The position numbers were made by a program, and so were the translations under genes. From Pullulanibacillus sp. KACC 23026 (GTDB lineage Bacteria; Bacillota; Bacilli; Bacillales; Sporolactobacillaceae), in assembly GCF_029094525.1 (NCBI RefSeq), contig NZ_CP119107.1:4154001-4218000 (forward strand): a DNA stretch of 64,000 nucleotides. Reading direction: 5' to 3'. Positions 57,375 to 64,000 of the stretch are shown piece by piece (position 1 is the first letter of the stretch; the number at the start of each line of letters is the position of its first letter). The notes beneath the pieces are model-generated. The model made no database searches. It saw only the letters and a program-made list of their open reading frames with translations, and had not been told where the DNA came from.

Positions 57375-58007
57375 TTGGTAGACATTCATGCCCTAAAATC
57401 GGCATTAACCTCCCATTTTACTGGGGGTATCATGGACGAGGAGAAAGCCTTAAGAGCGGCCATCTGTCTGCCGCTTTTCAAACTAGAAAATGACTGGCAT
57501 CTTCTTTTTGAAGTAAGAGCCTTTCATTTGAAGAGCCAACCGGGTGATATTTGCTTTCCAGGCGGTAAGATCGATCCAGATGACTCCACACCTCTGCATA
57601 CTGCTGTCAGAGAAACATCAGAAGAGTTGGGTATTCTAAAAGAATCGATTGAAATCATCGGGGCGCTTGACCGCTACGTTCCCTCTTCGCAGTTTATTAT
57701 TTATCCTTTTGTAGGGCTTTTAAAAGATCTTCATTTTAATATTAATAAAGAAGAAGTCGATCATACCTTTACAATCCCGCTTAAGTGGCTTCTCTCCCAT
57801 CAGCCCGAAAAGCATCGTGTGAATATGGATCCGAAGCCGGGCGAGGACTTCCCTTATGAGCGAATCGCACAGGGACGAGATTATAAATGGCGAAGAAGAA
57901 CGATGGTAGAACTCTTCTATCACTATGAGGATCACAGCGTTTGGGGAATGACAGCTAAGATCTTAACGCATTTCTTGGAAGTTATTAAGAAAGAACACAT
58001 CCTCTAA
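57375..58007 (+). CDS. CoA pyrophosphatase-like NUDIX hydrolase
   Basis: 210 residues. The motif LLFEVRAFHLKSQPGDICFP followed by GG is the NuCoA signature upstream of the Nudix box GGKIDPDDSTPLHTAVRETS-EELG. Members split CoA or acyl-CoA into phosphopantetheine and 3',5'-ADP. The TTG start has AAGGAGGA seven bases upstream. The 57086-57374 gap between this and the divergent gene holds the promoters, with nothing else seen. Confidence 0.9.
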   Translation: MVDIHALKSALTSHFTGGIMDEEKALRAAICLPLFKLENDWHLLFEVRAFHLKSQPGDICFPGGKIDPDDSTPLHTAVRETSEELGILKESIEIIGALDRYVPSSQFIIYPFVGLLKDLHFNINKEEVDHTFTIPLKWLLSHQPEKHRVNMDPKPGEDFPYERIAQGRDYKWRRRTMVELFYHYEDHSVWGMTAKILTHFLEVIKKEHIL

Positions 58008-58167
58008 CTCGGAGAAACTTAGATGCCCACGGTTCTTACTAAGATTACATAAGCATTTTTACTTTCTAACTGAAAGATAAACAAGTAAGATAATTCGTGG
58101 CAAATTTTTTTATTAATGTACCTAGAATCCCCCGGACTAGGGCATAGAGTTGAAAGGAAGAGAGACA

Positions 58168-59457
58168 TTGAATAACAGAACACAATCACAGACTTTATAT
58201 GAAAAAGCACAAGAGGTCATCGTCGGAGGGGTGAACAGCCCTTCCCGTTCTTTTAAAGCAGTAGGCGGAGGCGCACCTGTTTTTATGGAACGCGGCCAAG
58301 GAGCCTACTTTTGGGATGTTGACGGAAATCGATATATTGATTATCTGGCTGCGTATGGCCCGATCATTACCGGACATGCCCATCCCCACATAACCGACGC
58401 AATTGCACGTGCTGCTGCGAACGGTGTCTTATATGGAACACCCACACAGCTTGAAATTCAATTTGCCACGATGCTCCAAGAGGCGATGCCATCACTGGAA
58501 AAGGTCCGTTTTGTAAACTCTGGTACTGAGGCAGTCATGACGACCATTCGTGTTGCCAGAGCTTATACAGGACGAGATAAAATATTAAAATTTGCTGGCT
58601 GTTATCACGGACACTCTGACCTTGTCCTCGTTGCAGCAGGTTCAGGCCCTTCCACACTAGGAACACCGGACTCTGCTGGTGTCACACAAGCTATTGCGAA
58701 GGAAGTCATTACGGTTCCATTCAATGACCCTGATGCATTGAAGGAAGCCTTTGATAAATGGGGACATGAGCTCGCTGCCGTTCTTGTTGAGCCGATTGTT
58801 GGAAATTTTGGCATCGTCACTCCTGAGCCGGGCTATCTTGAAACCATTAATGAAGTCGCTCACGCACATGGCACACTTGTTATATATGATGAAGTGATCA
58901 CCGCTTTTCGTTTTATGTATGGCGGCGCCCAAAATCTCCTTGGCGTTGAACCTGATATGACGGCAATGGGTAAGATTATTGGTGGGGGTCTGCCAATCGG
59001 TGCCTACGGTGGAAAAGTCTCTATTATGGAAAAAGTAGCTCCGCTTGGCCCTGCCTATCAAGCGGGAACAATGGCAGGAAATCCGGCTTCCATGTCAGCT
59101 GGAATAGCTTGTCTTGAAGTGTTAAAAGAGCCTGGCGTTTACGAGGAGCTTGACCGGTTAGGTGAGCGTTTGGAATCTGGAATCCATGCGATTAACAAAG
59201 AGTTTGGATTACCCATCGTCATTAATCGACTTAAAGGTGCACTGACACTTTATTTTTCAGATCATCCAATCATCAATTATGAAGATGCCAAAGCAACAGA
59301 CGGGGAAAGGTTTGGCCGATTCTTCAAAGCCATGCTCGATGAAGGCGTGAATCTGGCCCCTTCCAAATACGAAGCCTGGTTCCTAACTACTGCCCATACT
59401 GACGCAGACGTCGATCAAACACTCGAAGCTGTCAGAAAGAGTTTCGCGAAGCTCTAA
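58168..59457 (+). CDS. Glutamate-1-semialdehyde 2,1-aminomutase
   Basis: 429 residues from TTG 58168, the same length as B. subtilis GsaB; the TTG at 58150 would overlap the Shine-Dalgarno region AAAGGAAGAGAG. A PLP enzyme of tetrapyrrole synthesis that converts glutamate-1-semialdehyde to 5-aminolevulinate. Seen: [16 protein letters not shown] at the N-terminus, [30 protein letters not shown], the PLP-binding Asp region [11 protein letters not shown] and the PLP-lysine in [16 protein letters not shown]. Usually a second, non-clustered hemL copy in Bacillales (gsaB). Confidence 0.95.
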   Translation: MNNRTQSQTLYEKAQEVIVGGVNSPSRSFKAVGGGAPVFMERGQGAYFWDVDGNRYIDYLAAYGPIITGHAHPHITDAIARAAANGVLYGTPTQLEIQFATMLQEAMPSLEKVRFVNSGTEAVMTTIRVARAYTGRDKILKFAGCYHGHSDLVLVAAGSGPSTLGTPDSAGVTQAIAKEVITVPFNDPDALKEAFDKWGHELAAVLVEPIVGNFGIVTPEPGYLETINEVAHAHGTLVIYDEVITAFRFMYGGAQNLLGVEPDMTAMGKIIGGGLPIGAYGGKVSIMEKVAPLGPAYQAGTMAGNPASMSAGIACLEVLKEPGVYEELDRLGERLESGIHAINKEFGLPIVINRLKGALTLYFSDHPIINYEDAKATDGERFGRFFKAMLDEGVNLAPSKYEAWFLTTAHTDADVDQTLEAVRKSFAKL

Positions 59458-59879
59458 GCAAGCCTAAGAAATTCTTGACTCCAAGGGGCAGCGTAGCCGT
59501 TTGGAAACAACGATTTGGATTTTGGGATGCACGCGCGCCTTGTGGGCCTGGGGGCTTTTTGGATTCTAACGGACACGGTGTCCTTTACAAGCGCAATCTA
59601 AGGCAAAATGGCCAGGAATCTGTCTGTAACGGACTTGAGTGGAAAACCGGCTAAAACGGGGCTGTAACGGCCTGTATGTCCGTTACACAGGCCAGCACGG
59701 AAAGCAGAGCTTCAACTAGCTGGCTGACTGCGTGCCGTCAGTCATTTAAAATCTGCCATCAATTCGTCATAGGTTTAGCATTGAATTTATATGGTTAACA
59801 TTGTATAGTCTATGAGGTGTTTATTTAGGAGAGCCGCAAGTGTGGTACTTCTTATATTTGAAGGGATTTTGATAAAACT
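59458..59879. other. Intergenic repeats between hemL and ygaE
   Basis: No gene. TAACGGAC-type repeats occur: GGATTCTAACGGACAC, GTCTGTAACGGACTTGAG and GTATGTCCGTTACACAGG, with a stem GGCCTGT/ACAGGCC near 59670-59694. They resemble a small dispersed repeat family. The ygaE start has only a weak GAAGGG about 15 bases upstream. Confidence 0.6.
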
Positions 59880-60944
59880 ATGAAGCTTGGTGCGCGTGTC
59901 TTAAAGACAGGGTTAGCCATCACTCTTTCGATGTATATCGCAATTTTGATAGGTTTTAAATCGCCATCAGGTGCAGCAGTTGCTGCCACCTTTGCCATTC
60001 AGCCTTCTGTCTATCGCTCTTGGCAATCGATCGTTGAAAATGTCCAGGGCAATGTAATTGGGGCGATAGTCGCCATATTAATGTTAATGCTGCTTGGAAC
60101 GAACCCGATCCTAATCGGTCTTGCCGTTATAATTGTTATCGCGCTTCACCTTAAACTTAGAATTCAAGATACCATTCCTTTAAGCATTGTTACGATCATC
60201 TTAATGATGAGTGGTGTTCCGGCAGGTGAAGGGGTTCTGACTTATGCGCTCAGCCGCCTCTCCCTTATACTAATCGGGGTATTTTCTGCTTTTATTGTCA
60301 ATCTGGTATTTTTACCTCCCAATTATGATAAGCGGTTGTACGAATTAATTTTCGAGCAAACGAATGAGTTATTTAATTGGATCCGTCTTACGCTGCAGCA
60401 TACACCCGACCGGACTAGTCTAAAAAATGAACTCAAACAATTTCAAGATAATCGATATAAGATTGCAGAGTATTTTCTATGGTATAAAGAAGAACGCACT
60501 TATTTTAAAAAGGTTCGTTATGCTAGGTATCGAAAAGGGGTTATCTTCAGGCAAATGATGATGACAACTAACAAACTAAATGACGTTCTCCGATTAATGA
60601 GCGAATACGAAAACCTTCCTCAATCTTTGCCGGATGATTTAAAGGCAGATATTAAGGAGCGGATTGAGGGATTAATGATGTTGCATGAGGGAATCCTGCT
60701 TCGTTACAACCGAAAAATCCGCAAAGAGCCGCATGAAAAAATAATAGAAAACTCACATCTGCATAAGGCGAAGCTTGCCAAAAGCTTCTTCGACTATTAT
60801 GAAGCCAAAAAGGATAATGAATCCCTTCAGCTTTTTCCTCTTATAGCAACGCTTGTTGAATATGGTCAATGCTTGGAGCATCTCGATCGCCTTGTAGATA
60901 GCTTTCAAACGTTCCATGTTAAAGAAAACAAAAAAGAAGAATAG
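59880..60944 (+). CDS. YgaE-like aromatic acid exporter family (ArAE_1) membrane protein
   Basis: 354 residues. Residues 10-150 hold about five or six membrane segments (LAITLSMYIAILIGF, VAATFAIQPSVYRSWQSI, LMLMLLGTNPILIGLAVIII-like, RLSLILIGVFSAFIVNLVF); the last 200 residues form a long cytosolic helical domain. This is the FUSC/ArAE_1 layout of B. subtilis YgaE. Transport substrate unknown. Convergent with the ABC transporter downstream, with a shared terminator. Confidence 0.88.
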   Translation: MKLGARVLKTGLAITLSMYIAILIGFKSPSGAAVAATFAIQPSVYRSWQSIVENVQGNVIGAIVAILMLMLLGTNPILIGLAVIIVIALHLKLRIQDTIPLSIVTIILMMSGVPAGEGVLTYALSRLSLILIGVFSAFIVNLVFLPPNYDKRLYELIFEQTNELFNWIRLTLQHTPDRTSLKNELKQFQDNRYKIAEYFLWYKEERTYFKKVRYARYRKGVIFRQMMMTTNKLNDVLRLMSEYENLPQSLPDDLKADIKERIEGLMMLHEGILLRYNRKIRKEPHEKIIENSHLHKAKLAKSFFDYYEAKKDNESLQLFPLIATLVEYGQCLEHLDRLVDSFQTFHVKENKKEE

Positions 60945-60950
60945 TAAAGA

Positions 60951-60998
60951 CCGGCCCGATTGTCACAAAGCGTGACAACGGAGCCGGTTATTTTTTAT
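60951..60998. terminator. Bidirectional terminator
   Basis: CCGGC...TTGTCAC-aaagc-GTGACAA...GCCGG followed by TTATTTTTTA. It separates the convergent ygaE and ygaD genes. Confidence 0.85.
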
Positions 60999-61014
60999 TT
61001 ATAAATATAGTCCA

Positions 61015-62757
61015 TTATTCCAGTTGTTGAACTTGAAATAGCTGATAGTAGTTGCCTTGTTTTTTCATAAGCTCCGCATGATTGCCGATTTCGACTATTT
61101 GTCCATGCTCAATAACGACGATTCGGTCAGCATGAGTAATGGTTGAGAGACGATGTGCCACAATAAATGTGGTTCGGTCCTTGGCCAGTTCCTCCATAGC
61201 TTCTTGAATCAAGTGCTCACTTTCCAAATCCAAAGCAGAGGTGGCTTCATCCAAGATTAACAGCGGCGGGTTTTTCAAGAAGACTCGGGCAATGGAAATC
61301 CTCTGCTTCTGTCCGCCAGAGAGCTTCACGCCTCGCTCCCCCACCTGTGTCTGGTAACCCTCCGGCAAATTCATAATAAAATCATGGGCATTTGCCTGCT
61401 TGGCTGCAGCGATAACGTCTTCATCCGATGCATCAGGATAACCCATGCGGATATTAGCTGCAACCGTATCAGAAAACAGCACGGTATCCTGAAGCACCAT
61501 GCCAATTTTGTCACGAAGCGAGCGGACACGCAATGTACGAATATCCTTGCCGTCTAACAGAATAGCGCCTTCTGTTACATCATAAAAACGCGGAATAAGA
61601 CTGACAAGCGTTGATTTCCCGCCACCGCTCATCCCGACAAGTGCAATCGTTTCTCCAGGCTGCACTTTCAAGTTTAAATGATTTAGGGCCAGGTTGTCCC
61701 CTTCATTGTAACGGAAGCTCACCTCTTTGAACTCCACAAGCCCGTCTACCGCTTCAACCTTTGGTGCCTCGGGTTCATCGACAATATCATATTTCTGATC
61801 CAATAATTCAAAGACACGATCCATAGAAGCAAAGGCTTGTGTCAACGTAGTCGATGAGCTGACCACTCTGCGCAGCGGGTCATATAAGCGGTCTAGAAAA
61901 GTAAAGAAAGCGACAACTGTCCCAATTTGAGTCATGTGATGAATAACCTGAAAAGCTCCAAGCGCAATCACTAATAACGGCGCAATATCCGTTACTGTAT
62001 TCATCACAGCAAAGGTTCTTGCGTTCCAAGAAGTGTGATCCAAAGCCCGATTTAAGAAGTTCCTATTGCGCTTACGGAACTGTTCTTGCTCATAATCTTC
62101 AAGAGCAAAGCTTTTAATCACATTCATTCCTTGAACACGTTCATGAAGATGCCCTTGAACCTCTGCCAGTGCCTGCGACCGTTTTCGAGTCAGCATGCGA
62201 AGCCTTGTATAAAATATTTTTACAGAAATTCCGTAAAACGGGAACATCAAGATCGACACAACCGTCAGCCAGAAATTCATGGAAAACATGAGACAAAGTG
62301 CAATCAGAATCGTCACCATGTCGAGCCAAATATTCATCATACCAGTCATGACAAAATCCTTGGTTTGCTCAACATCATTAATAATACGAGAAATGATCTC
62401 ACCCGCCTTATTATTGGCATAGAACCGGAGGCTGAGTCGCTGAATATGATCGAAGAGACGATCACGCAAATCATACAATACCTTATTCCCTACCCACTGA
62501 GCATAATACTGACGGTAGTATTCGACAGGCGGGCGTAAAATGACGAACACAAAAAAAGCCACTCCAATCACGTAGAAAAGCCGGTGCAGCTTTTCAGATG
62601 AAGGAAGAGGTTCATTAATCACATCATCAATCACATATTTAAGAATAAGCGGCAGCGCCAAGGGAATAGCAAATTTTATAATTCCAATTAATATCGTAAT
62701 AATAATTTGTTTCATATAAGGATAAACAAACTGAAGATACCTTTTAATACTTTCCAG
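61015..62757 (-). CDS. ABC transporter with fused membrane and ATPase domains (YgaD)
   Basis: 580 residues if started at CTG 62757. Six membrane helices (about 15-300) then a nucleotide-binding domain: Walker [11 protein letters not shown]-loop [11 protein letters not shown], signature LSGGQKQR, Walker [13 protein letters not shown] and the switch His in VAHRLS. A half-size exporter of the MsbA/BmrA type that works as a dimer. ATG 62715 has no Shine-Dalgarno, while GGAGGAG lies six bases before the in-frame CTG, adding [14 protein letters not shown]. subtilis YgaD begins in a similar way and is also 580 residues. Confidence 0.9.
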   Translation of the reverse strand: MESIKRYLQFVYPYMKQIIITILIGIIKFAIPLALPLILKYVIDDVINEPLPSSEKLHRLFYVIGVAFFVFVILRPPVEYYRQYYAQWVGNKVLYDLRDRLFDHIQRLSLRFYANNKAGEIISRIINDVEQTKDFVMTGMMNIWLDMVTILIALCLMFSMNFWLTVVSILMFPFYGISVKIFYTRLRMLTRKRSQALAEVQGHLHERVQGMNVIKSFALEDYEQEQFRKRNRNFLNRALDHTSWNARTFAVMNTVTDIAPLLVIALGAFQVIHHMTQIGTVVAFFTFLDRLYDPLRRVVSSSTTLTQAFASMDRVFELLDQKYDIVDEPEAPKVEAVDGLVEFKEVSFRYNEGDNLALNHLNLKVQPGETIALVGMSGGGKSTLVSLIPRFYDVTEGAILLDGKDIRTLRVRSLRDKIGMVLQDTVLFSDTVAANIRMGYPDASDEDVIAAAKQANAHDFIMNLPEGYQTQVGERGVKLSGGQKQRISIARVFLKNPPLLILDEATSALDLESEHLIQEAMEELAKDRTTFIVAHRLSTITHADRIVVIEHGQIVEIGNHAELMKKQGNYYQLFQVQQLE

Positions 62758-62878
62758 GCCAATCTCCTCCTTTTCTGCAAGGGGCCAAGACTTGCGTTTG
62801 TCCCATTTTCTTGAATGCGATTCATAAGAGATGGAGTGGCGGTCCCGTCTATGCCGAGCTTCCCTAAATCCTTAGACC

Positions 62879-63406
62879 CTACATATAAGATTTATAAACG
62901 TCATACCATTTATTCACGAAGTTCGGATTAAAAGGGCCTTTTTTATGCTCAATCCAATTAATGAGTTCATCCACATGACGGCGCAATATACGGTCGAGTT
63001 TATTCGGATAATTCATTTTGACACGATGAAGGGAGTATTCATCTTCATCCAAAAGTTTGTAGGTCCCGTTAGGAAAGACTTTAATATCAAGATCATAATC
63101 AATATATTTCAAGGCTTCCTCATCCCATGTGACGGGAGAGCCTAAGTTGCAATAATAATGGGTGCCATCTGGACGAATCATACAGATAATATTGAACCAA
63201 TCACTCGTACTGAAATAAATGATGGCAGGTTCTTTGGTCTGCCACTTACGACCATCCGATTCGGTTACAATAGTTTGATTATTCCCGCCTATAATAGTTT
63301 CCTTTGATCCCGATAAAACGAGTGTTTCTTCCCATATCCGATGAAGGGACCCATCATGTTTGTAGCTCTGAATCTCAATTATTGTACCTGCCTTGGGAAA
63401 ACGCAT
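62879..63406 (-). CDS. Nucleoside tri-/diphosphate phosphatase family protein (DUF402, YgaC)
   Basis: 175 residues. Conserved: [54 protein letters not shown]-type metal site [12 protein letters not shown] and [10 protein letters not shown]. The acidic cluster binds Mg2+ in characterised homologues. ATG 63406 matches the start of YgaC; the Shine-Dalgarno AGGAG is very close, so GTG 63418 is possible. Gene order ygaC-ygaD is as in B. subtilis. Confidence 0.9.
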   Translation of the reverse strand: MRFPKAGTIIEIQSYKHDGSLHRIWEETLVLSGSKETIIGGNNQTIVTESDGRKWQTKEPAIIYFSTSDWFNIICMIRPDGTHYYCNLGSPVTWDEEALKYIDYDLDIKVFPNGTYKLLDEDEYSLHRVKMNYPNKLDRILRRHVDELINWIEHKKGPFNPNFVNKWYDVYKSYM

Positions 63407-63496
63407 GGCTCCTACCACACTTTCTTTGTCTCATTTTTAGCCGCTCCAATTCTGTTGCCCTTCTTTCCGTACCCGATTTTCATCTCATCTACTCCA

Positions 63497-64000
63497 TTAA
63501 ATATGTATCGGCCGCACAAGCTCCTCATCATTGAAACGCGTATGATTGACCTTTGTTGAAACGGGATACATATGCATATCCTTTGTAGGAAAAGACGTCA
63601 AAAGCCCTTTCACATCCTGAAACGGCCGATTCGGGTCCAACCACAAAGCTTCATCCTTCTGGCTTAAGATAACCGGCATTCTGTCATGTAATGGCGACAT
63701 AAAGGCATTTGCCTGTGCAGTAATAATTGTACAGGTCGCAAGCGTCTCATGGCCCGATTGCCAAACAGACCAAAGCCCCGCAAAACTAAAGGGCTCCCCA
63801 TTTTTCAACTGAATCCGATAGGGTTGCTTATGCTTCTCCGTCTTCTGCCATTCATAGAAACTGTCCGCTATAACCAAACAGCGCTGCCGATGAATTAATG
63901 ATTTAAAGCTTGGCTTTTCATGGAGAGTTTCCGAACGGGCATTGATCATCTTCGCCCCAATGCTTGGATCCTTTGCCCAAGCTGGCACGAGCCCCCATCT
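63497..64000 (-). CDS. SRAP-domain protein (YedK/HMCES family), truncated by the window edge
   Basis: The frame is open to the end of the window (RWGLVPAWAKDPSIGAKMIN). Seen: NARSETLHEKPSFK, RCLVIADSFYEWQK (catalytic Glu region), FSFAGLWSVW, CTIITAQANAFMSPLHDRMP (catalytic His) and LDPNRPF near the end. HMCES/YedK proteins form covalent crosslinks with abasic sites in single-stranded DNA through a Cys2 that lies outside this window. The C-terminus is complete. Confidence 0.92.
   Translation of the reverse strand, partial: RWGLVPAWAKDPSIGAKMINARSETLHEKPSFKSLIHRQRCLVIADSFYEWQKTEKHKQPYRIQLKNGEPFSFAGLWSVWQSGHETLATCTIITAQANAFMSPLHDRMPVILSQKDEALWLDPNRPFQDVKGLLTSFPTKDMHMYPVSTKVNHTRFNDEELVRPIHI

Overview
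The window comes from a spore-forming low-GC Gram-positive of the order Bacillales. Evidence: a tricistronic GerA-type germinant receptor operon, a DUF3231 protein, Shine-Dalgarno sequences of the AAGGAGG type, and a right-hand chromosomal block laid out like the Bacillus subtilis ygaC-ygaD-ygaE-gsaB-ygaF(bcp)-perR-ygzB-rrnD-trnD region. I cannot name the species. The many decayed genes and dispersed hairpin repeats suggest a member outside the B. subtilis group.

Layout. (1) 1-1000: twelve copies of an 82-bp tandem repeat. (2) 1.4-10.5 kb: small accessory genes, mostly on the minus strand (two APH-fold phosphotransferases, a secreted SNase-type nuclease, a DUF3231 protein, an alpha/beta hydrolase, a divergent cold-shock-domain protein, a GNAT acetyltransferase, a NUDIX hydrolase) with several broken genes between them. 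(3) 11.0-14.7 kb: a minus-strand PTS operon made of a PRD/EIIB/EIIA regulator, an EIIB and an ascorbate-family EIIC. (4) 15.4-43.4 kb: a region bounded by a 53-bp direct repeat of the 3' half of tRNA-Leu(CAA), one copy inside the intact tRNA and one orphan copy. I read this as a decayed tRNA-integrated genomic island of about 28 kb. It carries a HTH/GIY-YIG protein, a lone PD-(D/E)XK nuclease, a mostly decayed array of small immunity-like genes interrupted by a group II intron and an IS200 remnant, a giant secreted RCC1/FN3/LRR/Rhs protein split by a frameshift and followed by a small membrane protein, an IS1182 remnant whose transposase core is inverted, a c-di-AMP riboswitch left in front of a truncated permease, an ATPase remnant, a GerA-C-B operon, a sulfite-oxidase pseudogene, and an integrase remnant beside the tRNA. 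(5) 43.4-50.6 kb: a complete minus-strand rRNA operon (two promoters, 16S, tRNA-Ile, tRNA-Ala, 23S, 5S) followed by fifteen tRNA genes in the order of B. subtilis trnD. (6) 51.9-64 kb: conserved core genes ygzB, perR, a cobalamin adenosyltransferase, a 2-hydroxyacid dehydrogenase, bcp, a quinone-oxidoreductase-like protein, a CoA-type NUDIX hydrolase, hemL, ygaE, ygaD, ygaC and a truncated SRAP-domain gene.

How the genes work together: the PTS operon looks self-contained because the regulator supplies the only EIIA domain. The Rhs protein, its downstream membrane protein and the antisense-oriented immunity cluster look like a polymorphic-toxin locus for competition between bacteria. The right-hand block holds peroxide sensing (perR, with a PerR-box-like site in its own promoter region), peroxide removal (bcp) and tetrapyrrole synthesis (hemL).

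Limits: all domain calls are from reading the translated sequence, with no database search. Several single-base disruptions (in the Rhs gene, the sulfite oxidase, a DUF7674-like gene and a membrane protein) could be true mutations or assembly errors.
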